NCBI GenBank assembly: GCA_934572355.1
Contig: CAKTKV010000101.1
Span: forward strand, 1-5,843
Reading direction: 5' to 3'
Source of the DNA: an uncultured Oscillospiraceae bacterium
GTDB lineage: Bacteria; Bacillota; Clostridia; Oscillospirales; Oscillospiraceae
Length of the DNA: 5,843 nucleotides
Under the pieces are notes generated by a model. That model was given only the letters and a program-made list of their open reading frames with translations. It was not told the origin of the DNA and did no database searches. This document shows, in pieces, positions 1 to 5,750 of the stretch (the stretch's first letter is position 1; the number at the start of each line of letters is the position of its first letter). The position numbers were made by a program, and so were the translations under genes.

Positions 1-1007
1 GGCCGTATCGTCAGGCTGACGTACTGCACGAGCGCCGGGGTGATGAGTGCGAAGGAACCTGCCTGCAATAGCTGCGCCGCATACAGTCCCGGTATGCCCG
101 GCGAGAGCGCAATAGCCAAAGCGCGCAGCACGAACATCACCGCCGCGAAGCGCACCGTTGCCGAGCACCTGACGCGCCGCGTCAGCCTCCCGTACATCAG
201 CATGACCGGGATCTCCAGCAGCGCCATCACGCCGTTGATGCTGCCCATGTCGGACGAATCGCCGCCGACGTTGCGCACGATGTTTATCATGAAGTTCGTT
301 ATCAGGTTATGCGTGAAAAACAGCACGGCCACGCCCAGCAGCATTATGCAGAAGCGGACGTTTGACCGCATGAATTCCCAAAGCCCCTTGCCGACGGCCT
401 TTTCACCAGAGCCGGATCGGACGGAGGGCTTACCGAGCCTGACAAACTCAAGGCTGATGCGCAGCAGTATCGCAGCCTGACACGCGAGGATCACGAGCGC
501 CGCGACCGTCAGCACACCCGTGCCGAGCTTTGCGATGCGCGCGCCGATGAACATGGATGTGAGCGCATACGCAAGAGAGCCCATTCCGCGCGCCGCGCCA
601 TAGTTCACGTCCCCGCCCCAGCCGCTCATGAGAAAGCATAGCTGCGTCTGTATCGGGTTTGCGATTATCGTAGTTGTGAGATATACGCAGTACATTACAG
701 ACACCGCAATGCCCTTACCCGGCACCAGCAGAAAGCCGATGAGCGCCAGCAGCTGCACCGCGATTATGACCCAGAGGGAGACGAAAAGCGCGCCTTCCTT
801 TGACCTGTCGAGCTTCGAGGCAAGCGACGGGGATATGATGAACGCCGCGATGCTGCCGAGCGAGATAACAAGACCAAGCTCGGAGTTGCTGTAGCCGCGC
901 CCTTGGAGAAAAACGGCGGCATAAGACGAGCATACGCAGAAGCCCATCCAGAAAAAGGCCTGAACAAAGGAGTACTCAATGTTGAGTGCGGTCGATTTCT
1001 TTCTCAT
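1..1007 (-). CDS. MFS transporter, LacY/HcaT-like (MFS_1_like), 3'-truncated by window edge
   Basis: This gene encodes an inner-membrane secondary transporter of the major facilitator superfamily; the substrate cannot be told from sequence. The reading frame is open from ATG at 1007 to the left edge, giving 335 residues of a usual ~400, so roughly the last two helices are missing. About ten hydrophobic segments are visible (near 13-34, 44-62, 73-95, 100-117, 143-158, 165-183, 217-240, 255-272, 281-300, 305-325), with a polar central loop near 190-212 between the two halves. The segment NYGAARGMGSLAYA (135-148) matches the YGxxRxxGSLxxA pattern before TM5 in LacY- and HcaT-type carriers, and EIPVMLMYGRLTRR (265-278) matches the start of their second half. 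The start is supported by AAAGGG (1015-1020) seven bases upstream and by a strong promoter. It is transcribed separately from the lipid genes upstream. The MFS call is firm; the subfamily is likely; sugar, nucleoside or aromatic acid substrates are all possible. Confidence 0.88.
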   Translation of the reverse strand, partial: MRKKSTALNIEYSFVQAFFWMGFCVCSSYAAVFLQGRGYSNSELGLVISLGSIAAFIISPSLASKLDRSKEGALFVSLWVIIAVQLLALIGFLLVPGKGIAVSVMYCVYLTTTIIANPIQTQLCFLMSGWGGDVNYGAARGMGSLAYALTSMFIGARIAKLGTGVLTVAALVILACQAAILLRISLEFVRLGKPSVRSGSGEKAVGKGLWEFMRSNVRFCIMLLGVAVLFFTHNLITNFMINIVRNVGGDSSDMGSINGVMALLEIPVMLMYGRLTRRVRCSATVRFAAVMFVLRALAIALSPGIPGLYAAQLLQAGSFALITPALVQYVSLTIR

Positions 1008-1053
1008 TTCAAAACCCTTTCAATAAGAGTAACGGTACTGCGACCGAAAGAAA

Positions 1054-1082
1054 ATTATATCACCGTCGGAGCCGACTTGCAA
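1054..1082 (-). promoter_or_regulatory. Sigma-A-type promoter of the MFS gene
   Basis: Read on the minus strand, the -35 is TTGCAA (1082-1077), followed by a 17-base spacer and a perfect -10 TATAAT (1059-1054). A TG dinucleotide sits one base before the -10, making an extended -10. The spacer holds a short inverted repeat, GTCGG-CT-CCGAC (1076-1065), a possible repressor site. The start codon lies 46 bases downstream of the -10. The promoter shows that this gene can be expressed independently of the lipid genes upstream. Confidence 0.75.
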
Positions 1083-1119
1083 TAAAGAAAAGTATCCCTC
1101 CGGAGCAATGTCCGGAGGG
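1083..1119 (-). terminator. Rho-independent terminator of the lipid kinase gene
   Basis: On the minus strand a 9-bp perfect GC-rich stem, CCCTCCGGA (1119-1111) with TCCGGAGGG (1104-1096), closes a 6-base loop. It is followed by the T-rich tail ATACTTTTCTTTA. It begins eight bases after the TGA of the lipid kinase (1128-1130), so it ends the cdsA-kinase transcript. The tail runs directly into the -35 box of the MFS promoter. Confidence 0.85.
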
Positions 1120-1127
1120 GAGTGGTT

Positions 1128-2045
1128 TCAGCCCTTCAGCTTCAGAAAGCTGCGCTTCACATTGATGTGTACCTTGTCATAAGCGACCTTGCACTCGCCG
1201 TCCAGCGCCCATTCGAGCCCGTGCGGGTTTGTGATCTCAATATGGTCGGTCTGGAAGAAATCGATAAGCGGACAGGAATAATCCTGTGACAGAATGCAGC
1301 GGATCACCATATCAAGCTCGAATATGGTCTTCGGCATCTTGATGAGTATGACCTCAAGCTTGCCGTCGTCCGTGTCGACGATGTCTGGCGGGAGCGTGAT
1401 AGTCCCGGCGATGGACGTGGAATTGCACACCGCGCCGAATATATAATCGTCCTCATAGTCTATGCCGTTTGCCGAGAGCTTGAGGTGGATGGGCTTTATC
1501 TTATATACGTCCTTTATCGCATCGAGGATATACGCCGTGTGCCCGAGCATGTTCTTCATGTTCTGGTCGGTCGTATAGCTCAGCCATGAGAACGCGCCGA
1601 AGGCGGCGACATAGCTGAAAAAGCTGTCCTCAAAGCAGCCGATGTCGAGCTGCCGGACTTCCTTTTCCGCAATGTTTGCGGCAGCCGTCGGGATATCTAC
1701 CGACAGCCCGTGCGAGGCGGCAAAGTCGTTCGTGCTCCCACAGGGAATGTACCCGAGGGCGACCTCCGTGTCGCTTGAAGCGAGCCCGGATATGACCTCG
1801 TTGAGCGTGCCGTCCCCGCCGGTGCAGCAGACGAGATCGTAGTCCGCGCCGAGCTGTGCGGCGATCTCCGTCGCCTCGCCGCGGCAGGAGGTGACGGCTG
1901 TCGTGACGAGATAGCCGCTGTCCATGAGCCGGCGGATGATATCGGGAATATAGCGGATGACCAGCTTTTTCCCGGACACGGGGTTGATTATCAGCAGTGC
2001 GCGCTTGGGATACTTCTCCTTACAATTCAGAATTTCCTTTTCCAT
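1128..2045 (-). CDS. Diacylglycerol kinase-family lipid kinase (YegS/DgkB/BmrU type)
   Basis: This is a soluble or membrane-associated lipid kinase that transfers the ATP gamma-phosphate to a lipid hydroxyl, most likely diacylglycerol to give phosphatidic acid. At 305 residues it has normal family length. The N-terminal catalytic domain shows INPVSGKK (20-27), the nucleotide-binding GGDGTLNE (76-83) and GSTNDFA (103-109), a variant of the usual GTxNDFA. The C-terminal beta-domain shows DDGKLEV (226-232), the acidic metal-site motif, and LDGE (281-284), where D282 and E284 correspond to the catalytic Asp-Gly-Glu of DgkB. The ATG at 2045 has AAGGAG (2056-2051) five bases before it. The gene lies 51 bases downstream of cdsA on the same strand with no terminator between, so they are probably cotranscribed. 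That fits a role in recycling diacylglycerol into CdsA substrate. The family is certain; the lipid substrate is inferred, and other prenol or glycerolipid substrates are possible. Confidence 0.93.
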   Translation of the reverse strand: MEKEILNCKEKYPKRALLIINPVSGKKLVIRYIPDIIRRLMDSGYLVTTAVTSCRGEATEIAAQLGADYDLVCCTGGDGTLNEVISGLASSDTEVALGYIPCGSTNDFAASHGLSVDIPTAAANIAEKEVRQLDIGCFEDSFFSYVAAFGAFSWLSYTTDQNMKNMLGHTAYILDAIKDVYKIKPIHLKLSANGIDYEDDYIFGAVCNSTSIAGTITLPPDIVDTDDGKLEVILIKMPKTIFELDMVIRCILSQDYSCPLIDFFQTDHIEITNPHGLEWALDGECKVAYDKVHINVKRSFLKLKG

Positions 2046-2050
2046 GATTT

Positions 2051-2085
2051 CTCCTTAAGTAAATGCTGCCTTAGTGATTACTTAA
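2051..2085 (-). promoter_or_regulatory. AT-rich inverted repeat overlapping the kinase ribosome binding site
   Basis: Arms TTAAGTAA (2055-2062) and TTACTTAA (2078-2085) are perfect complements separated by 15 bases, in the 51-base gap between cdsA and the lipid kinase. On the minus strand the second arm overlaps the first two bases of the Shine-Dalgarno AAGGAG (2056-2051). The stem is all A/T but for one G-C pair, so it is weak, and no T tract follows it. It is therefore not a terminator. It could modestly affect kinase translation or bind a protein. Confidence 0.35.
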
Positions 2086-2096
2086 TAAATGTCCTT

Positions 2097-2912
2097 TTAG
2101 ATATTAGCCAGAAACAGGCACAGATATGCTGTGGGTATTGAGAAAAGCAGACTGTCCGCGCGGTCGAACATACCGCCGTGACCGGGGATGAGATTGCTGA
2201 AATCCTTCACGCCGATCATGCGCTTGAGCAGCGACTCCGCAAGGTCGCCGATCTGTCCCATGGTAGAGGCGAGAAACGCCGTGCCCATGCACAGCCATAC
2301 GGACAGCGTGTGCTGATCTTTGAAAATGAAGTAAACTATAAGGCCGACGAACAGCGACGAGACCGCGCCTGTGACGCAGCCCTCAACGGTCTTATTGGGG
2401 CTCACGAGCGGGGCGACCTTGTGCTTGCCGAACCACCTGCCGCCGAACATCGCGAAGCTGTCGCACACCCATGTCGAGAGACACGCCAGGATGAGCGTGA
2501 ACGCCCATATACGGCTCACACTTATCACCATTATCGTCCCGAACAGAACGCAGGGATAGGTGAGCCCCGCGAGCGTGAAAAGTGCACCCTTGCCGGAGAC
2601 CTGCTTGTGTATCACGCCGGAGAAAAGCGCAAGATATATGCAGAACACAAACAGCACACAGTATGCGAGCATGCCCGTGTCAAACACTGCGTACACATCC
2701 TGCAGTATTACAAGAGCTGCCTGAAATGCGATGTATACAAACATCACCCACAGTGTGCAGCGCGCCTCGAGCTTTTCAACGTTTTTGCTGAACTCATAAG
2801 CGCACAGCGCCGCGGCGGCGGCAAAGAACAGAACGCGGGTGACAGGGGAGACCAGCACGCAGGTAAATGTGATGGTCAGCAGGACGATGGCGGAAATTAC
2901 TCTGGTTTTCAA
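2097..2912 (-). CDS. cdsA: Phosphatidate cytidylyltransferase (CDP-diacylglycerol synthase)
   Basis: CdsA is an integral membrane enzyme that converts phosphatidic acid and CTP into CDP-diacylglycerol and pyrophosphate, the branch point for phosphatidylglycerol, cardiolipin and other phospholipids. With the TTG start at 2912 the protein has 271 residues, as usual for the family, and begins MKTRVISAIVLL directly before the first of about eight membrane helices. The conserved C-terminal half is intact: D151 in the CDSFAMFGGRWFGKHK stretch, SPNKTVEG (171-178), GDLAESLLKR (222-231), K236-D237, and the signature PGHGGMFDRADS (243-254). This fits the CDS signature except for Ala where a larger hydrophobic residue is usual before the last Asp. 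An ATG at 3017 would add 35 polar residues, lies inside the predicted -35 box and lacks a good ribosome site, so I reject it. The usual neighbours uppS, dxr and rseP are absent; a lipid kinase follows instead. The identity is certain; the start is likely. Confidence 0.95.
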   Translation of the reverse strand: MKTRVISAIVLLTITFTCVLVSPVTRVLFFAAAAALCAYEFSKNVEKLEARCTLWVMFVYIAFQAALVILQDVYAVFDTGMLAYCVLFVFCIYLALFSGVIHKQVSGKGALFTLAGLTYPCVLFGTIMVISVSRIWAFTLILACLSTWVCDSFAMFGGRWFGKHKVAPLVSPNKTVEGCVTGAVSSLFVGLIVYFIFKDQHTLSVWLCMGTAFLASTMGQIGDLAESLLKRMIGVKDFSNLIPGHGGMFDRADSLLFSIPTAYLCLFLANI

Positions 2913-2933
2913 TGCGGGAACCTCTCTCTCTCT
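2910..2933 (-). promoter_or_regulatory. Ribosome binding site inside an (AG)6 tract, deciding the TTG start of cdsA
   Basis: On the minus strand six AG repeats (2933-2922) followed by G2921 create GAGAGG, a purine-rich Shine-Dalgarno. It lies eight bases before TTG (2912-2910). No ATG or GTG in frame lies between this site and the conserved start of CdsA homologues, so TTG is the best start. Dinucleotide runs can change length by slippage; here that would alter the ribosome site rather than the reading frame. Confidence 0.6.
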
Positions 2934-2988
2934 TTGCTTGCAGCTTAAATGAAAATTAAACTTATTTTCAAAAGATTTAATTTCTCTT

Positions 2989-3017
2989 AAGATAGCACAT
3001 CTTCGGAAAAAACTCAA
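2989..3017 (-). promoter_or_regulatory. Sigma-A-type promoter of cdsA and the lipid kinase
   Basis: On the minus strand, TTGAGT (3017-3012) is separated by exactly 17 bases from TATCTT (2994-2989), matching TTGACA and TATAAT at 4 of 6 positions each. The leader from here to the TTG start is about 75 bases and very A/T-rich. It holds a small inverted repeat, TGAAAAT-(7)-ATTTTCA (2970-2950). No other gene lies upstream on this strand within the window, so the promoter would drive the two-gene unit. Confidence 0.55.
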
Positions 3018-3093
3018 TATACACCGGCGAACTGCTGACCGTCTGGAATAAAGATTTACGATAAATTCATTTCTGTTAATTGTTGGTTTAGCG

Positions 3094-3122
3094 TTGTGCT
3101 CGCGGGCAAGCTATGGTATTAT
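3094..3122 (+). promoter_or_regulatory. Sigma-A-type promoter of the HerA-like ATPase gene
   Basis: TTGTGC (3094-3099), a 17-base spacer and TATTAT (3117-3122) form a good promoter, with TG one base before the -10 (extended -10). A short inverted repeat, GCACA-GAAG-TGTGC (3125-3138), covers the expected transcription start and could be an operator. The leader is about 50 bases and ends in AGAGAGG (3161-3167), eight bases before ATG 3176. The promoter is divergent from that of cdsA; the 76 bases between the two -35 boxes (3018-3093) hold nothing else that I recognise. Confidence 0.65.
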
Positions 3123-3175
3123 AAGCACAGAAGTGTGCCAATAACCGCAATATATAGAAAAGAGAGGTATATAAA

Positions 3176-4870
3176 ATGTACGAGGATAGAAAGATACGTC
3201 TTGCCCAGGCAGACAGCCCTATATATCTGCTGCCCTCCATGGCTAACCGCCACGGCCTTATCGCCGGCGCGACCGGCACCGGCAAAACCATCACCATGAA
3301 GGTCATGGCTGAGTCCTTCTCCGATATGGGGGTGCCCGTGTTCCTTGCGGATATCAAGGGCGACCTGAGCGGCATGTGCGAAAAGGGCAAGGACAGCGAG
3401 AATATGCGCGCGCGCATCGCCCGCTTCGGGCTTGACGGCTTTGAGTATAAGTCCTACCCGACCCGCTTCTGGGATATTTTCGGTGATGAGGGGCATCCCG
3501 TCAGAGTGACCGTCAGCTCCATGGGGCCGACGCTGCTTGCAAGGCTCCTCGGCCTGACCGAGATACAGGCGGGCGTACTCAACATCGTTTTCAGAGTGGC
3601 GGACGATAACGGCCTGCTCCTGCTCGACCTCAAGGATCTGCGCTCCATGCTCCAGTATGTGGGCGATAACCGCGCCGAGTTCACCACGGCCTACGGCAAC
3701 GTCTCAGCTGCCAGCATCGGCGCCATTCAGCGCGCGCTGCTCGCCTTCGAGGGCGAGGGCGGCGAGCTGTTCTTCGGCGAGCCGGAGCTTGATATCCGTG
3801 ACTGGATGCGCACGGACGTTGACGGCCGCGGTTATATCAACATCCTCTCCAGCAAGCGCCTTATCCAGAGCCCGACCGTGTACGGTACCTTCCTCCTCTG
3901 GATGCTGACCGAACTCTTCGAGCGTCTGCCTGAGGTCGGCGACCTTGAGAAGCCGCGCATGATCTTCTTCTTTGATGAAGCGCACCTGCTCTTCAGCGAC
4001 GCACCCAAGGCGCTCGTCCAGAAGATCGTTCAGGTCGTTAAGCTCATCCGCTCCAAGGGCGTCGGCGTATACTTCATCAGCCAGAGCCCGTCGGACATCC
4101 CGAACGATGTCCTCGCTCAGCTCTCCAACCGCGTCCAACATGCGCTGCGCGCATACACCCCCGCCGAGCAGAAGGCAGTCCGCGCCGCGGCCAGCGCCTT
4201 CCGCGTGAACCCTGCCTTCGATACCGAGACGGCAATCATGGAACTCGGCGTCGGCGAAGCGCTCGTGAGCTTCCTTGACGAAAAGGGCGTCCCCGGCATA
4301 GTCCAGCGCGCAAACATCCTCCCGCCGCAGAGCCTTATGGGTCCTGCCGAGGAGCGCAGGGTGCAGAGCCTTATCGTCAGCGACGAGTTTGATATCAAGT
4401 ACCGCGAGAGCGTCGACAGAGAGTCCGCCTTTGAAATTCTCAACCGCGCGAATGAGGAGCTTGAGCGCCAGCGCGCCGAGGCCGCCGCGGCAGCCGAGGA
4501 GGAGAAGCTCCGTCTCAAGGAGGAGAAGGAGGCCGAGCGTCAGCGCCTCAAGGAGGAGAAAGCTGCCGAGAAGCAGCGCGAGCGTGAGGAGCTTGCCGCT
4601 GAGAAGCAGCGCCAGAAGGAAGAGCTGGCCGCGCAGAAGCAGAAGGAGAAGGAAGCTACCGAGAGAAGCAAGGTCGCGCAGCGCGCGGTTTCAAACGCTG
4701 CGTCCTCCGTTATGAGCTCTCTCAGCTCCAATATCATCAATTCCATGACCGGCGGCAAGACGACCAGCACCAAGACCATTGCCACCCGTGCCGCGAGGAA
4801 CGCTCTCAGCTCCGTCATGCGCTCCGGCTCCAACTCCATCGTCCGCGGCCTTTTCGGAAATAAGAAGTAA
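3176..4870 (+). CDS. HerA-like P-loop ATPase, DUF853/YjgR family, with added coiled-coil tail
   Basis: This is a 564-residue cytoplasmic P-loop ATPase of the HerA/FtsK superfamily, close to the bacterial DUF853 group that includes E. coli YjgR. HerA proteins form hexameric DNA pumps; the cellular job of the DUF853 branch is not established to my knowledge. The domain order is Walker A GATGTGKT (31-38), [11 protein letters not shown] (56-66), [11 protein letters not shown] (200-210), Walker B FFFDEAH (264-270, D267 and E268), ISQSPSDIP (301-309), which probably holds the sensor Gln, and [14 protein letters not shown] (316-329). The ATPase core ends near 425. Residues 425-500 form a highly charged coiled coil with 11-residue repeats, and 501-564 a tail with a motif present twice. 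The family is usually about 500 residues, so the tail explains the extra length. The start is fixed by AGAGAGG eight bases upstream. No NurA, SIR2 or nuclease gene is adjacent. The family is secure; the function is open. Confidence 0.92.
   Translation: MYEDRKIRLAQADSPIYLLPSMANRHGLIAGATGTGKTITMKVMAESFSDMGVPVFLADIKGDLSGMCEKGKDSENMRARIARFGLDGFEYKSYPTRFWDIFGDEGHPVRVTVSSMGPTLLARLLGLTEIQAGVLNIVFRVADDNGLLLLDLKDLRSMLQYVGDNRAEFTTAYGNVSAASIGAIQRALLAFEGEGGELFFGEPELDIRDWMRTDVDGRGYINILSSKRLIQSPTVYGTFLLWMLTELFERLPEVGDLEKPRMIFFFDEAHLLFSDAPKALVQKIVQVVKLIRSKGVGVYFISQSPSDIPNDVLAQLSNRVQHALRAYTPAEQKAVRAAASAFRVNPAFDTETAIMELGVGEALVSFLDEKGVPGIVQRANILPPQSLMGPAEERRVQSLIVSDEFDIKYRESVDRESAFEILNRANEELERQRAEAAAAAEEEKLRLKEEKEAERQRLKEEKAAEKQREREELAAEKQRQKEELAAQKQKEKEATERSKVAQRAVSNAASSVMSSLSSNIINSMTGGKTTSTKTIATRAARNALSSVMRSGSNSIVRGLFGNKK
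4511..4642 (+). repeat. Four tandem 33-bp units encoding 11-residue coiled-coil repeats
   Basis: Residues 446-489 of the HerA-like ATPase are four consecutive 11-residue units: [33 protein letters not shown] and [12 protein letters not shown] degenerate fifth begins at 490 ([10 protein letters not shown]). The DNA is repeated too: units 1 and 2 agree at 26 of 33 bases. An 11-residue period (a hendecad) gives a nearly straight coiled coil rather than the usual heptad supercoil. The tract probably grew by in-frame duplication. Confidence 0.8.
4676..4864 (+). repeat. Duplicated C-terminal motif in the HerA-like ATPase, two copies 35 residues apart
   Basis: Residues 501-528 (DNA 4676-4759) and 536-563 (DNA 4781-4864) align without gaps at 14 of 28 positions. 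The pattern is AxRAxxNAxSSVMxSxSxxI, then GxK. The Ser/Ala-rich sequence with spaced hydrophobic residues suggests two amphipathic helices. The linker 529-535 is Thr/Lys-rich. The second copy ends in RGLFGNKK, which resembles from memory the C-terminal ending of other DUF853 proteins. The first copy would then be the extra one. Confidence 0.65.
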
Positions 4871-4891
4871 AAACAGAACATAGTAATAATA

Positions 4892-4939
4892 GGCTCCCCT
4901 TGCTTTTCAAGGGGAGCTGCCGCAAAGCGGCTGAGGGGA
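4892..4939 (+). repeat. Compact two-hairpin intergenic element, probably a dispersed palindromic repeat
   Basis: A perfect 10-bp stem, GCTCCCCTTG (4893-4902) with CAAGGGGAGC (4908-4917), encloses a 5-base loop. One base later comes a 5-bp stem, GCCGC-AAA-GCGGC (4919-4931), then TGAGGGGA (4932-4939). This last segment can pair with TCCCCTTG (4895-4902), eight pairs including two G-U, so it competes with the first stem. No T tract follows, so it is not a classic terminator, though it may stall or protect the upstream transcript. Elements of this style seem common between genes in Oscillospiraceae, which I recall and cannot verify here. Confidence 0.6.
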
Positions 4940-4947
4940 TAAAAGCC

Positions 4948-4976
4948 TTGGTTTCCCTGCGCGGCATAACTATATG
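4948..4976 (+). promoter_or_regulatory. Possible weak promoter of the lipoprotein gene
   Basis: TTGGTT (4948-4953), a 17-base spacer and TATATG (4971-4976) give a correctly spaced but weak match (3 and 4 of 6). It lies after the two-hairpin element and about 36 bases before the lipoprotein ATG. If it is not used, the lipoprotein would depend on readthrough from the ATPase gene across the hairpins. Confidence 0.35.
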
Positions 4977-4999
4977 TCTTTGTCAATTGATGGCCAAGA

Positions 5000-5015
5000 A
5001 AGGAGACAAAAAATG
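5000..5015 (+). promoter_or_regulatory. Ribosome binding site deciding the lipoprotein start
   Basis: AAGGAG (5000-5005) lies seven bases before ATG 5013-5015. An in-frame ATG at 4974 overlaps the -10 candidate, has no such site, and would put 13 polar residues before the signal peptide. ATG 5013 is therefore the start. Confidence 0.85.
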
Positions 5016-5702
5016 AAACGCAGCTTGAGTCTTATCCTTTGTCTGACGCTTATGTTTGCGCTGTGCGGCTGCGGCAAAGCGTCGCGCCCGGTGAGCTTCC
5101 CGCTTGAGGATGACAAAATCGTTGCCGCCGTTGCGGAGCTCGGTCTCCCATGGGAGATGTCGGCGGATGAGTGCCAGTCCTATTCCGAGGATCAGCGCAC
5201 CTGTGTCCTGCGCGACACGACCGTGACCTATACTGAGGGCGGCAGTAGGCTGCTGCGCGCGGCGATCAGCAGCGGCAATTCCGGCGGCGGGGACTATATG
5301 TTTGCAAACTTTGAGGGCACGCCGCAGACGGAAGAGCCGGAGCTTGACTGGGCTTATTGGAAAAAGCAGCTGCGCCTGACCGAAATACTCTGGGGCATGG
5401 AGGATGGACAGCTTTATAATATCCTCTCCGAAAAGCCGGAGCCCGACCGCGTCGTATCGCAGGATGTCTCGACGCAGGGGACTGTCGATCATCTTATATG
5501 GGAGCTCACGCTTGAGAGCGGCGAGCGCATCGACGTCAACTGGCGCTGCTATCCGACGACATTCACAAGCAGTGCGCAGACCGGCCGCAAAGTCGACGAT
5601 TGGGGACAGCACCTCAGCATAAGAGTTTTTGCTTCCGAAAAGGTGTATGACAACATCATGGAACAGGCGGCAAAGGCTGCTGAGGATCGGGCAAAAGAAT
5701 AA
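5013..5702 (+). CDS. Small secreted lipoprotein of unknown function
   Basis: I do not recognise this protein family. The product has 229 residues. It begins with a classic lipoprotein signal peptide: a charged start (MKRS), a hydrophobic stretch (5-17) and the lipobox L17-C18-G19-C20, with C20 as the lipidated cysteine. The mature 210-residue protein would be anchored to the outer face of the cell membrane. It is acidic and carries cysteines at 54, 64 and 179 and seven tryptophans (47, 113, 116, 127, 163, 177, 197), which suggests a compact folded domain. A glycine/serine-rich turn (87-93) sits near the middle. The last 20 residues look like an amphipathic helix (EKVYDNIMEQAAKAAEDR). The gene follows the HerA-like ATPase by 142 bases but is separated from it by the two-hairpin element, so an operon is uncertain. 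A strong terminator follows. The lipoprotein call is secure; no function can be given. Confidence 0.85.
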   Translation: MKRSLSLILCLTLMFALCGCGKASRPVSFPLEDDKIVAAVAELGLPWEMSADECQSYSEDQRTCVLRDTTVTYTEGGSRLLRAAISSGNSGGGDYMFANFEGTPQTEEPELDWAYWKKQLRLTEILWGMEDGQLYNILSEKPEPDRVVSQDVSTQGTVDHLIWELTLESGERIDVNWRCYPTTFTSSAQTGRKVDDWGQHLSIRVFASEKVYDNIMEQAAKAAEDRAKE

Positions 5703-5704
5703 AC

Positions 5705-5750
5705 GTAAATCACCGGATGGAGTGCAATACTCCATCCGGTGATTTATTAT
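5705..5750 (+). terminator. Long perfect hairpin, probable bidirectional terminator
   Basis: An 18-bp perfect stem (5706-5723 with 5729-5746) closes a 5-base loop, GCAAT, two bases after the lipoprotein stop. On the plus strand the tail reads TTTATTAT. On the minus strand the stem is followed by CGTTTATTCTTTT (5705-5693), which is also T-rich, so it could stop transcription from both sides. That arrangement is usual between convergent genes. Confidence 0.8.

Noticed and set aside
40..480. Plus-strand open frames across positions 40-1085
   Set aside because: They are shadows of the minus-strand MFS gene, which reads without a stop from 1007 to the window edge and has hydrophobic helices and family motifs.
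2178..2948. Long open frame (256 codons) on the plus strand opposite cdsA
   Set aside because: It lies antisense to cdsA, whose conserved motifs are intact. The translation is a His/Arg/Ala/Glu-rich string with no motif, as expected from the complement of a hydrophobic gene, and it has no ribosome site.
3176..4870. HerA-containing antiphage defence module
   Set aside because: The ATPase is of the DUF853/YjgR branch and has no adjacent NurA, SIR2, DUF4297 or other effector; the neighbours are lipid enzymes and a lipoprotein. No mobile-element or integrase signal is present.
4893..4917. The 10-bp stem after the ATPase gene as a standard intrinsic terminator
   Set aside because: No T tract follows the stem; it is followed by a second hairpin and GAGGGG.
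4971..5015. ATG at 4974 as start of the lipoprotein
   Set aside because: It overlaps the candidate -10, lacks a ribosome site and would bury the signal peptide behind 13 polar residues; ATG 5013 has AAGGAG seven bases upstream.
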